From Symbiodinium kawagutii (taxonomy: Eukaryota; Sar; Dinophyceae; Suessiales; Symbiodiniaceae): 64,000 bases of DNA. Both the position numbers and the translations under genes were made by a program. Below are positions 47,490 through 59,245 of the stretch, piece by piece (positions within the stretch are counted from its first letter, which is position 1; every line of letters begins with the position of its first letter). The stretch covers positions 327,618 through 391,617 of the forward strand of contig VSDK01028093.1 in the NCBI GenBank assembly GCA_009767595.1, written 5' to 3'. Below the pieces are notes generated by a model. The model did not search any database. It saw only the letters and a program-made list of their open reading frames with translations, and was not told where the DNA came from.

Positions 47490-48352
47490 CGCAAAACGTA
47501 CCAGGCAAAAACGTACCAAGGCAAAACGCGCCAGAGCAAAACGTACCGCAGCAAAATTTATCACAGCAAAACGTACCATAGCAAAACGTGCCAAAGCAAA
47601 ACGTACCGCCGCAAAACGTACCAAGATGAAACGTACCACGGCAAAACGTACCAAGAGCATAACGCACCAAGAGCAAAACGTACCGCCGCAAAACGTACCA
47701 TAGCAAAACGTGCCAAAGCAAAACGTACCGCCGCAAAACGTACCATAGCAAAACGTGCCAAAGCAAAACGTACCGCCGCAAAACGTACCATAGCAAAACG
47801 TGCCAAAGCAAAACGTACCGCCGCAAAACGTACCATAGCAAAACGTGCCAAAGCAAAACGTACCGCCGCAAAACGTACCATAGCAAAACGTGCCAAAGCA
47901 AAACGTACCGCCGCAAAACGTACCATAGCAAAACGTGCCAAAGCAAAACGTACCGCCGCAAAACGTACCATAGCAAAACGTGCCAAAGCAAAACGTACCG
48001 CCGCAAAACGTACCATAGCAAAACGTGCCAAAGCAAAACGTACCGCCGCAAAACGTACCATAGCAAAACGTGCCAAAGCAAAACGTACCGCCGCAAAACG
48101 TACCATAGCAAAACGTGCCAAAGCAAAACGTACCGCCGCAAAACGTACCATAGCAAAACGTGCCAAAGCAAAACGTACCGCCGCAAAACGTACCATAGCA
48201 AAACGTGCCAAAGCAAAACGTACCGCCGCAAAACGTACCATAGCAAAACGTGCCAAAGCAAAACGTACCGCCGCAAAACGTACCAAGACAAAACGTATAG
48301 CGCAGCAAAACGTACCGAGAGCAATCGTAGCACAGCAAAACGTACCAAGATC
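47490..48352. repeat. 15-bp repeat arranged as 45-bp higher-order repeat
   Basis: Units of the form gcaaaacgtaccNNN. From about 47,676 to 48,285 three variants (ending gcc, ata, aaa) alternate in a fixed order, giving about 13 nearly identical 45-bp repeats. Flanking 15-mers are more degenerate. Several frames are stop-free on both strands. Confidence 0.95.
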
Positions 48353-48360
48353 AAAGGGCA

Positions 48361-50130
48361 GATGTGATGATGTGATGATCTAGATCTGCAGATGTGATGA
48401 TGTGATGATCTAGATCTGCAGATGTGATGATGTGATGATCTAGATCTGCAGATGTGATGATGTGATGATCTAGATCTGCAGATGTGATGATGTGATGATC
48501 TAGATCTGCAGATGTGATGATGTGATGATCTAGATCTGCAGATGTGATGATGTGATGATCTAGATCTGCAGATGTGATGATGTGATGATCTAGATCTGCA
48601 GATGTGATGATGTGATGATCTAGATCTGCAGATGTGATGATGTGATGATCTAGATCTGCAGATGTGATGATGTGATGATCTAGATCTGCAGATGTGATGA
48701 TGTGATGATCTAGATCTGCAGATGTGATGATGTGATGATCTAGATCTGCAGATGTGATGATGTGATGATCTAGATCTGCAGATGTGATGATGTGATGATC
48801 TAGATCTGCAGATGTGATGATGTGATGATCTAGATCTGCAGATGTGATGATGTGATGATCTAGATCTGCAGATGTGATGATGTGATGATCTAGATCTGCA
48901 GATGTGATGATGTGATGATCTAGATCTGCAGATGTGATGATGTGATGATCTAGATCTGCAGATGTGATGATGTGATGATCTAGATCTGCAGATGTGATGA
49001 TGTGATGATCTAGATCTGCAGATGTGATGATGTGATGATCTAGATCTGCAGATGTGATGATGTGATGATCTAGATCTGCAGATGTGATGATGTGATGATC
49101 TAGATCTGCAGATGTGATGATGTGATGATCTAGATCTGCAGATGTGATGATGTGATGATCTAGATCTGCAGATGTGATGATGTGATGATCTAGATCTGCA
49201 GATGTGATGATGTGATGATCTAGATCTGCAGATGTGATGATGTGATGATCTAGATCTGCAGATGTGATGATGTGATGATCTAGATCTGCAGATGTGATGA
49301 TGTGATGATCTAGATCTGCAGCTGTGATGATGTGATGATCTAGATCTGCAGATGTGATGATGTGATGATCTAGATCTGCAGATGTGATGATGTGATGATC
49401 TAGATGTGCAGATGTGATGATGTGATGATCTAGATCTGCAGATGTGATGATGTGATGATCTAGATCTGCAGATGTGATGATGTGATGATCTAGATGTGCA
49501 GATGTGATGATGTGATGATCTAGATCTGCAGATGTGATGATGTGATGATCTAGATCTGCAGATGTGATGATGTGATGATCTAGATGTGCAGATGTGATGA
49601 TGTGATGATCTAGATCTGCAGATGTGAGTGTGTGAAGATCTAGATCTGCAGATGTGAGGGTGTGAAGATCTAGATCTGCAGATGTGAGGGTGTGAAGATC
49701 TAGATCTGCAGATGTGAAGAGGGTGTGAAGATCTAGATCTGCAGATGTGAGGGTGTGAAGATCTAGATCTGCAGATGTGAGGGTGTGAAGATCTAGATCT
49801 GCAGATGTGAGGGTGTGAAGATCTAGATCTGCAGATGTGAGGGTGTGAAGATCTAGATCTGCAGATGTGAGGGTGTGAAGATCTAGATCTGCAGATGTGA
49901 GGGTGTGAAGATCTAGATCTGCAGATGTGAGGGTGTGAAGATCTAGATCTGCAGATGTGAGGGTGTGAAGATCTAGATCTGCAGATGTGAGGGTGTGAAG
50001 ATCTAGATCTGCAGATGTGAGGGTGTGAAGATCTAGATCTGCAGATGTGAGGGTGTGAAGATCTAGATCTGCAGATGTGATGATGCGAAGATCTAGATCT
50101 GCAGATGTGATGATGTGAAGATGTTGATGT
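48361..50130. repeat. 30-bp satellite, 58 copies, two subtypes
   Basis: Forty-two copies of subtype 1 (gatgtgatgatgtgatg then atctagatctgca) run to 49,620. About 16 copies of subtype 2 (gatgtgagggtgtgaag then atctagatctgca) follow, one with a 3-bp insertion. Each unit carries the overlapping palindromes gatctagatc and atctgcagat. In one minus frame it codes for a 10-residue repeat, HHHICRSRSS. Confidence 0.97.
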
Positions 50131-50545
50131 TGCTGATGTGATGATGAACAGATGTTGATGTTGCTGATGTGATGATGTACAGATGTTGATATACGGCTGA
50201 TTTTTTACGAAGAACCCTTCGCAGGCGCTCTCGGGAAAAAGTATGCAAATTCCATGGCATGAAATGAAAATGTGAATTGAAACCACTAAATGGTGGAAAA
50301 TCAGCTGTTGAAATCACTCATCTAAATATGCTTGATACTGTTCTCAGCCGACACGCATGCATTCCGGGCCACAAATGGCACTTTCAGAACGCTGGTTGCC
50401 CAATGAATTTCCGTTGGGTTGGTTGCACACGTCACGAACCATACACAATCTTCAACAGCGGGTTTCCAAAAAAGTCCTTTCAATGAATATATGAGCCAAT
50501 GGGACGCTTTGAAAATGGTGATTCGTGAATAAGTAGTTAATCATT

Positions 50546-50633
50546 GCTAACCTTGTGGATGGTCATGGGATGTCATGGGCTAACCTTGTGGATGGTCATG
50601 GGATGTCATGGGCTAACCTTGTGGATGGTCATG
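50546..50633. repeat. 33-bp tandem repeat, 2.7 copies
   Basis: The unit begins gctaaccttgtggatggtca and continues tgggatgtcatgg. Copies are identical. Confidence 0.9.
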
Positions 50634-50679
50634 GGCCCGTGGTTCACTGAACTCTTCGTGGTGATCTAAACTAACAAAA

Positions 50680-50757
50680 GCGCCGCAGGCAGCACCCGCG
50701 CGTGCGGCCCTGCGACTGTGCAACGTGGCCCTCAGGACCAGGTCGCGGTCAGCCTGG
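50680..50757. CDS. Possible TPR-like exon, strand uncertain
   Basis: Minus reading ADRDLVLRATLHSRRAARAG has a good TTCTCCAG acceptor. Plus reading AAPARAALRLCNVALRTR has a GCCGCAG acceptor and a GT donor. Both are helical. Confidence 0.3.
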
Positions 50758-50832
50758 AGAATGGGAGCCCAATTCGTCGGTGCTTAGCGGTCCTTGGATT
50801 CCAATCCTGGGAGCCTACGCCGTGTTGCAGTT

Positions 50833-50880
50833 TATGGGTCTCAAAACAGGGGACCCTCAAATTGGATGGCTTATTTTGTT
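50833..50880. mobile_element. Family A element, partial copy 11
   Basis: Only one end is kept: tatgggtctcaaaacagggg followed by accctcaaattggatgg. Confidence 0.45.
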
Positions 50881-51146
50881 TTTCCATCGCCATCCCGAAG
50901 GTTCAGCTGGGGCTGAGGGCGAGCTGGTGGCGCAATCAAACGTGGATGGCTTATTTCTGGAGATGATTTTCAAACTTACACCAGCATAGACCCCAGATAG
51001 CGGGCGCATTGCGCACAAAGATTTCCAGGGTGTGTACCATAAACCCGCGTTTTGAATTGCACGGTTTGTTTACAATAATATGTTGATAGATCTTAGGTTG
51101 TGTGTTTTTATCCCGCCCTGCACAATATTTCTTTCATAGCTCGGGG

Positions 51147-51481
51147 AGACAAAGGGGAGACAAAGGGAGACAAGCATGAGCAGCGGCAGGGCAGCGGCAA
51201 ACAAAGCGCCGATCCAGAGCCACAAGGGAGACAAAGGGGAGACAAAGGGGAGACAAAGGGCAGCGCCGATCCAGAGCCACAAGGGAGACAAAGGGGAGAT
51301 AAAGGGAGACAAAGGGAGGCGAGACAAAGGGAGACAAGCATGAGCAGCGGCTGAGCAGCGGCAAACAAAGCGCCGATCCAGAACCACAAGGGAGACAAAG
51401 GGGAGACGAATGCGAGACAAAGGGAGACAAGCATGAGCAGCGGCAGAGCAGCGGCAATCAAAGCGCCGATCCAGAGCCACA
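51147..51481. repeat. Compound minisatellite (gggagacaaa and gagcagcggc units)
   Basis: Three to four irregular copies of about 95-160 bp combine runs of gggagacaaa with the block caagcatgagcagcggc and caaagcgccgatccagagcc. Minus frames give Leu/Pro-rich hydrophobic peptides, judged non-coding. Confidence 0.85.
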
Positions 51482-51881
51482 ATAACAATAACATAATCCC
51501 GCGACTGATGGCCATCAGTTGCTAAGGATAACATTTTACATATCATCAACTCTTAAGGAACTGATGGTTACTTTTCATGACTAGCGCGATATTTCAAATA
51601 TTGGTTGCTATGAGCCATCCCATGTCTTCTGACCAGTCAAAAAATTGTCAATTACTTGGTTACTAGTCTGGACTAGTACTAGTTACTAGTATTGGTGACT
51701 TGTATAACCTTATATAGCTATCAAACATGAGATATTGACTGCTATCAACTGATCAATCAAAACAATCAATGATATGAAGCTGGACCTAACATAGGTATAA
51801 GGCCATATAATATCAATCAATAAAACATAACTGCTCCAACTGATAATGACCAGCTCTACTTCATAGCTAGGTAATCTTCAG

Positions 51882-52538
51882 CACCTATGAGCCACCACAC
51901 CGCTACCACCTCCACGCCTTCAACTCAGCGCTGCTGTGCTCCAACGCCATACCGTCCTGGACATCACTGGAGTGGTACATCACCAGGTAAGGTGCCTGGA
52001 TGGTACCTGGTACCAAGGCCATCCAAGGCCCAGTACTAGGGTTAGCTATGGTTGGCTTCGATCTAATAACTAGATTCCATTAGATGTATGCTTAGATTAG
52101 ATTTCGATTAGATTACAGGTGGATGGATAGATAGGTTGATGGGATGGGATTATAGTTCATCTTGTGACATCGATCCAATCGGCCACACCTGGGAAAGTAG
52201 AGCTGTGGGCTGTGTGTTTTTTGCCGCTGAAAGTTGCACGGAGAGTTTTGGTAGGTGGATCTATGGTTATTAGCCCTCATGAACAATAAGGATGACCAGC
52301 GTTGAAAATTTTACCCACCATTCACCATAGATGCTGGTGGGTGGAGCCGGTGCTTGGGTCCATCAGCCAACTGCCGGCCACCCGGGCCGTCCGTTTTTCC
52401 ACCCCGAAAACGGTCACCGTCCTTGGAAATTGCTCGGAAAACGACGTCTCGATCCGCCCTGATGGGGTGCCGCTTGTGCCCGGGCACTGCAACCAACACA
52501 AACTGACCTGTTTGGGATCGTTTTCGGATAGTCATTGA
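51882..52538 (+). CDS. Two-exon plus-strand gene piece, unknown function
   Basis: Exon 1 (51,882-51,986) follows a GTAATCTTCAG acceptor, reads TYEPPHRYHLHAFNSALLCS and WTSLEWYITR, and ends at a strong AG|GTAAGG donor in phase 2. Exon 2 (from 52,331, after ATTCACCATAG) completes the Arg codon and continues CWWVEPVLGSISQLPATRAV and VTVLGNCSENDVSIRPDG, with an in-frame stop at 52,538. The second part faintly recalls an FHA fold (LGxxxxND), but the key Arg is absent, so no function is assigned. Confidence 0.5.
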
Positions 52539-52989
52539 GGCTTTGGGCAGGCAGAAAATATCAACCGAAAACCCATGTGTTGCAGGTGTCCAAAACCCAA
52601 AATCCCAATGCCAAACAAAACTGATGGAAGAGAAATGGTCATCCTGATCATTTCAGCCCCTGGTTGACGTCACCCTGAGACCCCCCCAATGGCAAACTGA
52701 CATCCCACTATCATCCAGCAATTGATGTTTGTATGGGATCTTGCCAATCATCAATAATTAGTGATTCTTGTCGCTGTTGCTTGCCACCACCAATCTGACT
52801 ATTTCGAACACACAACATGTAAACATGCAAAGATCATCCATGTACACATATTTGTTCGCGCAGGTGTGTTCATGACATGGGTTGAATAGCTTCATTTAAT
52901 CCAAGTTTCGAACATTTAAAATATATCGGGTATATGCAAAGATTGGTATGCCCCAGAAACTAGTTGGTCAATAGACCAACTCAACTAAA

Positions 52990-53061
52990 TGTCTTAAAAT
53001 AGCCGTCCCCCCCGCAAATCATCCGATATCAATCATTTGATTGGTAAACCAACCATTGAAG
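52990..53061. mobile_element. Family A element, partial copy 6
   Basis: Left half only: gtcttaaaatag, then aaatcatccgatatcaatca and aaaccaaccatt. Confidence 0.5.
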
Positions 53062-53099
53062 CCACTATCTCTGCCACTCGCAGTTCCCCCAGTAAACCA

Positions 53100-53249
53100 A
53101 CGAATCGCCGCCCCAGCAGTCGGCTCGGTGTAACCCCGGCAGCTCGGGTCCCAACTTCAAGGAGTCTGCCGCGAAGGCCAAGGCCATGGGATCGGCATCG
53201 ACCTCGGCGCTACGGAGGCGCCAGGGGGGGGCCTGGGACATGGGGAGCA
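53100..53249. CDS. Possible exon, strand uncertain
   Basis: A GC-rich block between two family A elements. Minus reading (after CATGTCCCAG) is WRLRSAEVDADPMALAFAAD and SLKLGPELPG. Plus reading is ARCNPGSSGPNFKESAAKAK. Neither can be preferred. Confidence 0.3.
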
Positions 53250-53265
53250 GCAAGGCTCAGTGCCA

Positions 53266-53370
53266 AGTGGTTTCTCAAGCCATAGGGGATCCCCCAAAGA
53301 AATGGTTGGTTTGTTTGGTGAAATGGTTGATAAACTGGATTATTTAGCTGTGCCCCACGAGTTTCTCAGG
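53266..53370. mobile_element. Inverted-repeat element, family A copy 7
   Basis: Left end agtggtttctcaagccatag. The inner aaatggttggtttgtttggt is the inverse of the core in copy 4. The right end is degenerate. Confidence 0.6.
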
Positions 53371-54339
53371 TGTTACATAGGTTCCATCATCGTGGCTGAT
53401 GATTAGTTGTGCCCCAATGTTAGGTGCTTATCCAACCACTACTGGTTGCTGGTTTGTGATGTCAAGATATTCCCAACTCCCCAGCCCGCTCAGGTTTTCA
53501 TGTAGACATTCCATCGGAAAATGCAACCTCCGTGGCAGCACACGCGGCTGGGGCAGAAACGTTGTTTCCCGAAACCAGCGGCCCATGTGGTTGTTGCCCC
53601 TGGCCCCGTTTGTAACCAATATGATTGAATGGCTTATCCATGGACCAATAGTAAACCAACCTGGCTGCGGTGAACATCAACCATAGAAATTCAGCTACTT
53701 TACCTATTCAAACTGATGACTTTAAATTCCAGCGATCGCTTCCAAGACGGTACCCAAAGGCAACCTGGAAATACAGTATTGGTATTGTCTGGAGCGAAGG
53801 GCAACCTAGTGGTTCACAATGGTCAGTACTGGTACTATCCCTGCATCTGTGTGTCCGGCCGCTGCCAAGACAATGTCTCGATCTGAGCGCATTTCCTGCC
53901 GCTCAGTGGGGATCAAAGTTTGTTTTGAATTCTTGAATCGTTGCCAATGATTGTTGAGGCCAGCATATCATGAAGCATGATTCACCATTACCCTCCCCTC
54001 CATGGACTGCATGGTGGGACTTGATACAGTATGACTTGAATAAGCGAGGGTAAAATCCATAGGATAATGATTTCATTGAGTGCAGGGTAAGAAGGATTCT
54101 CAAGAATCATTGGCAACCACCAAGAATAAAACAATATCCAATAAGTCATCAACCATTCCTTAAAATCCATCAATAATTCCTAAGAATCACCAACCGCTGT
54201 TCAACGCGACGGCTCCTGTGGCATGTGCCGGAGCAACGAGCTATTCCGCCTGGGCGTGTCGAAGCAGCCAACGTGGCCCATTCACGAGGATGGCAAATAC
54301 AAATACAAAATACATAATACAAATGTCTACCGTATGCAG

Positions 54340-54415
54340 TGCACATCTATCTACCTACCTTTCCATCTATCTACCTATCTACTGTACCTATTCTACCTAT
54401 CTACCTATCCACGAA
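54340..54415. repeat. (CTAT/CTAC)n microsatellite
   Basis: Degenerate tetranucleotide tract of about 18 units. Confidence 0.85.
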
Positions 54416-54769
54416 ATGCATGTGTGCTTATACCTCAACACGTGCAAATCGTCTGTGGGCAGCTCTTTCCCGCACAAACCCCCTGTCGCCTCACCGCTCG
54501 AGCTGCACGTGTCTTGTCAGAGCCTAGCCACGCTTGGGCTGGGCTTTCTGGGGGCTCTTGGGCTGCATATCTAGGGCTGCTTCATTGTGGTTGGTTTGAG
54601 GCTGTGGTTGGCTTGTGGCTGTGGTGAATCATCCCCTGGTTATCTCTGGTTGGTGGTTGAACCACCCCTCTGAACAAGATTTAGTCGATCAACCCACCAT
54701 CCCAAGTGTTGGTGATGTTTTTTAGCCCACCAACCAGTTCCGAGCTCATCATTGTGTTTAGCAATGATC

Positions 54770-54850
54770 CCATCCACAACCTGATTGCCACTCAGCGTTT
54801 TTCCAGCCGTTGGACCAGATCTCCCAGCTCGTTTTGGCGACGAACCGGTT
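54770..54850 (-). CDS. Possible exon, unknown function
   Basis: Minus reading NINRFVAKTSWEIWSNGWKN after a GGAGCCAAG acceptor looks protein-like. An overlapping frame reads SPKRAGRSGPTAGKTLSGNQ. Weak call. Confidence 0.25.
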
Positions 54851-55653
54851 GATATTCTTGGCTCCAGTGACCCAATTGAACCAAGCAACATGGCTTAAGC
54901 AAGGTCAAGCTGGTAGACTCCACCACAGCAGTGTTTGGTCATACCCCAAATTTATAAAAATGGTTTGCAGGCCCACATTGTAAGCATGTGCCTTCAGCAT
55001 TTCCAGCCTACTCTGAGCGTCGGGGGTTCCCTGCTGACTAATGACCCCCAACCTGCCAGCGTAACCCACTGAACTCATCAACTAACAACTGGACAGCTTG
55101 AATTCGTCAACATTTACCAGCAACCAACTGCAGCCAAGTTACCACTAACAATTTACGGTGCATGATATAAGAATTGTCCTTTAACTATGTCGGGACCATG
55201 ATCTTGACTATCAAAGTAGGAAGCTACTTGACACAAACTCCGCACAAAATTCAAGCAACCCATCAACCAACCAGGAACCCAACATGAAATCATCACAGCA
55301 ACCCACCAACCAGGAACCTTTTTCTGTGATTATTTCATGCCCGAACCACGCCCCACCACAGCCGGGTGCTTGCCTAGAGCCGAGACTTCCTGAGGACACC
55401 ACGAGGGGAGCGATGACCCTCCCATGACCCTCTGGTGAGCGATCCCCTGCAGTTCAAAATCATCTGTTTGATGTGGAAAGCCTCGGGAAAATCATCGTGT
55501 TCATGGAGAAAACCTTGGAAAACCAACTCTAATTGGATTTTCCAGTGCCAGGTTAGTTTACTCGCGGGTGAATCACTGACCACTGGGTACGATTGCTGAT
55601 CAACTCATGCTACCGAGAACGGATGCCCATATTGCTGCATGGAATGCTACTGG

Positions 55654-55861
55654 TTATTGAGGCGGTTGCACTGAACGGCAACTGAAAGAAGCCTCAGTCA
55701 TGAATCTCACCACCTTTTCCATTCCAGGATGTTGAGTGGCCGGTATCACACCCATCAGTGGCGAATCTGGAGAAAACAAGTCAGAACCGTTAGCAACTGG
55801 GCGCAACTGGGTCCAAATGGCGATGACCCCAGAAAACTGCATGTTTACTGCTGGGAGCACC
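55654..55861 (-). CDS. Possible terminal exon, unknown function
   Basis: After a GTAGCCTTCAG acceptor the frame reads VLPAVNMQFSGVIAIWTQLR and MGVIPATQHPGMEKVVRFMT to a stop at 55,654. Composition is protein-like and no family was recognised. Confidence 0.4.
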
Positions 55862-56343
55862 TGAAGGCTACCAACTGAGAAAACGAATTCCTAGGGGTAC
55901 GCTGTTTGGTAATAGGGGTTACAATTCATCTGGCACCATCACCTCCAATCATCAACCAACGAAACCCAACTGGGCCATCGAACATCTTCCAAGCCCATCT
56001 GCTTAGTTTTAGGAAGCTAGTGATGACCCTTGAGCTGTGTCGCAGCACAGCACGGTCACATGGCAGGTAGTAAAGGAACTACAGCAGTGGGGAAATCGGT
56101 GCTGGTTGGGCGCACCCACAGACTTACTCGCACAAGGGCACAGCTGATGACGAAATCGGACCAAGTGTACTCAGAGTATGTTCAATCAGGCTCACAGCGA
56201 ACCATAGTTCTGTTCAAATCAGAGGTGTGATCATCAAATCAGGTCCAGTCCCTCTGCATCTGAGACCGGCTTGTCATGTTTGGATCGCATTTGACATACA
56301 TGTCTGTATGTAGAGTGCATCTACATCAATTGATCGATCTCAA

Positions 56344-56449
56344 TACGGCGGTTTCTCTCTCACAAGAGGAGACCCAAAAATGGTTGGAATACTACCAATG
56401 GTCAATATTGGATGATTTGGGAGCACCCCGATCCTGCGAAATCACCACA
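56344..56449. mobile_element. Inverted-repeat element, family A copy 8
   Basis: The 106-bp element has ends acggcggtttctctctc and ctgcgaaatcaccac and the inner motif gatgatttgggagcacccc. Confidence 0.7.
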
Positions 56450-56486
56450 AAAGTGTCATCCTAATGGACGACCACCATGTCCAACT

Positions 56487-56610
56487 CCACCTGTCCATGC
56501 TGATGACGGGTAACCCGGTAACCCCATGACTGGAAGTGCAGTGTTTCAGGGGGGATGCCATTGGTGCCCACGGTGTGCCCCACTCCCAAGCTCGGTCCTT
56601 CTCTTTCTCT
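56487..56610 (-). CDS. Possible exon, unknown function
   Basis: The minus frame reads GVGHTVGTNGIPPETLHFQS and WGYRVTRHQHGQVELDM before a GTGGTC donor. The family A copy 8 starts about 35 bp further on. Confidence 0.4.
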
Positions 56611-56999
56611 GCAAAGTCCTAGCGTCTCAGCTGGCTCCAGCACCAAGCTGTCTCACTCACCGGCAAGGACCATGGTGCGGGATGGTGCCGCAATTCGTTC
56701 TTGTTCAAATAAATGGTTCACTTTTGTAGGCTTAGGCATATCAGCCATGCATAACCTCATTCTTGCACCATTCCGCATCATCATTTAACTTGCTTTTTCT
56801 GTCTTAATACGTGCCCCCGTTTTCATCGTTGCATGTCCTGTTTCAGCCTGGTGATCATTCAGTTGTTGCTTTACAGTGTCTACCCAGAAGGCTTCCAATG
56901 TTCCCCACTTCCAGCTAGGCGCTTGAAAACAAGCTCAACACCACAGTACATCATGCAAACTTGAGAATTCATTGGAACATCTTTGAACAAAGAAGATGA

Positions 57000-58350
57000 T
57001 GAAACAAACATATTGGTCTATCATGGTATATCCACAAATGGTGGTAAACCCCATGCCATGATCATCATTCCTAAGCTAACCAACCAGTTATGGGTACATC
57101 ATCTTTGGGACCACTAAATCATCCAGCATTAATCAATTACAATCCTTAACTATAATCGTTTATGAAAATGAAATGCCATCAGCTATACTACTTTACACTA
57201 ACAAATCGTAACAAACCACCTTTGTTCGGCTTCCCAATGGCTTGAGAATCCCATCTCTTCCACTGGAAGATGTCGCGCCTCCGAGATCTTACAGAAGATG
57301 TCGCGCCTAGGTGACTCAGAAGGATTCCAGTGACGAGGCTGGTCGTAGGTCTTCGGTCAGGATTTGCCCATGACCGAGCTTAGTTCGAACTATCGATATT
57401 GTTTTGTTGGGGCGTCCAACGGCTTGCCCTCCAAGTGGGAAACTAACTATAGATTCGATAAGAGAAAATCTCTAGAAGTCATGATTCCTTTATCCAACGA
57501 CGTTTGTTGGAAATTACGTTGATGAGTTGAACATGGCTTCCCTAATGGTGGCCAGTTGACTGTTTATGGTAGAATGATATTACGATTGTGAAGGGCACTT
57601 TGATGATGGCTTCGCTTGGTGGCTTGTCTGGTTTACCTTGTTCACCTGCTTCTGGTCACCAGTGGTGTGCAATCGTAGGTGGTTGTTCAAGCGAGGTCCG
57701 TAGTCGCAAACTACCTTATTGGATGGTAAATCACCAGCTTTTTGACGATCTTGCACTATTTCTTGGTTTTGTTTGGCAGTTTCCAAGGTCGAAGACAACT
57801 ATCAATCATACAAACCTACTCGACTCTCATTCAAATATCTGCCATCTACCCTCCAGCAATGAAAAAACGCAAGTGGCGATGTTCAAAAAGCAAACCGTCT
57901 ACAAGTCGCCGGGCTGGTTGACAGGAAAATCTACCGGAAACCCTTGCCAAAAACTACTGATGAGGAGAATAATCATAGGGGGTTCAAATAGATTTTCCCA
58001 TAAACCATTTCCGGGACTTATTCACCATGACCATGATTAACCATTACCTAACCATCAATGAATCCACTAATCACCCATTTCTGAGACCATTGTCGAGGTT
58101 CCAGTGCTATTCACCCCAGTGTCACAGCAGCCGCTTGGGGATGCGCTCGCTGAGGTCTCCCACAACAGATGTCGGGCGATGCGTCGATGGTTCACCCGCT
58201 CCGGACTGAAACGCGGCAGCGCCCCGTGGTAATGCGAGCTGGTGGCTGATGGGCACTGAACAACCACCACCAACAAAAAGCAAGACTCAAATGCAAAGCA
58301 ATAACCACTCTTAGAAACTGAAACCAACCCAAAAACTCAAAGGAGGCACA
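57000..58350. other. No firm gene
   Basis: Includes a 15-bp duplication (gaagatgtcgcgcct twice, 57,270-57,320) and several short open frames without good splice pairs. A GC-rich patch near 58,140-58,230 may be an exon (minus SVVGDLSERIPKRLL) but is unsupported. Confidence 0.35.
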
Positions 58351-58676
58351 TACAACATCAAGTAGCATGCATAGTTTTGAGCCATTTTGAGCTGCTGGGA
58401 TCGAGTTCTAGGGAACCTTCACCAGCGCCAACTCCCTCACCACTCCACGGGTGCGCCACCTGCTGCAACATCTGACGACCACTTGCTGTACAAGGCGCTG
58501 TGCCGCAGTCTTTAGGTCTGCAGCAGCGGGGCTGCAGTGAGATTGGTTGGGGTTTCATGGTAAGCCAACTGGATGATGAAACCAGCCTTTTTTATTACTA
58601 TTTTTAACCAGCTTCTTAATGAATAGTAAAAGAATTATAGAAAACTGGTTGCCCAGATCCACGTGATACGGTACAT

Positions 58677-59245
58677 TCATTGCAGCTTCCGAAGCTGTGC
58701 CACAGCAGCCGCGCCTCGCCACATGTCTTCTTTCAAACGTTTCACCGTGCCCTCAATGGCCTGCCGAAACCGCCAGGGATCCCCAGAGTATCAGGAAACA
58801 AACCCATGGCGACAATTGGTGACACACAAACGAGGCTGACAACATGTGTCAACCATGATCGATGATTCATTGTACTCACTTTGCCAAGCCCCAGGCCGTC
58901 CCCAAAGTTCCACCATGTTCCACAGCACCAGCGCATCTTTGATGCATCATTCTGTGGATCAACCGTGGATTCGCTCTGCCGAAACCTCTGCCAACCACCT
59001 GCCAAGTATCAAAATGATCATCCTGACATCTCTGAGCACCACAGATTTTGACCTCTTTGGATCTCCGACCACCATGAAAGCCATTAAAAACTCAACCACG
59101 GTGAACCTGCCCCAAAATCTGCTGGAGTCCTCCCCCACCAGGGTCTCCAGCGCCTGCACCCATTGCTCCAGCCCTTCGGGGTGAAGCCTCAGAAGGGTTG
59201 CTACTCCCAGCGGCATCCCAGTGTTTGCTGAGGACCCTGCTGGGT
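58677..59245 (-). CDS. Three-exon gene piece, unknown function
   Basis: Exon a (59,245-59,107) follows CATCACCGCAG and reads MPLGVATLLRLHPEGLEQWV and QALETLVGEDSSRFWG. Exon b (58,951-58,880) joins in phase 2 and reads MMHQRCAGAVEHGGTLGTAW. It has a GTGAGT donor, or a GC donor slightly earlier. Exon c (58,760-58,677) follows GGTTTCGGCAG and reads AIEGTVKRLKEDMWRGAAAV and AQLRKLQ to a TGA. The GC donor makes the b-c join in phase. The product is helical, with no recognised domain. The 5' end lies upstream. Confidence 0.5.

Noticed and set aside
47169-48383. 404-codon plus-strand frame with Asp-rich then Lys/Arg-rich repeats
   Set aside because: It is wholly explained by (GAT)n and the 45-bp repeat, with no start context or non-repetitive domain.
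48361-50103. Regular 30-bp repeats that resemble a CRISPR array
   Set aside because: Repeats are contiguous with no unique spacers, in a eukaryotic context with introns. This is a satellite.
51070-51549. 159-codon Leu/Pro-rich minus frame that looks like a membrane protein
   Set aside because: It comes from irregular minisatellite copies whose other frames are equally open.
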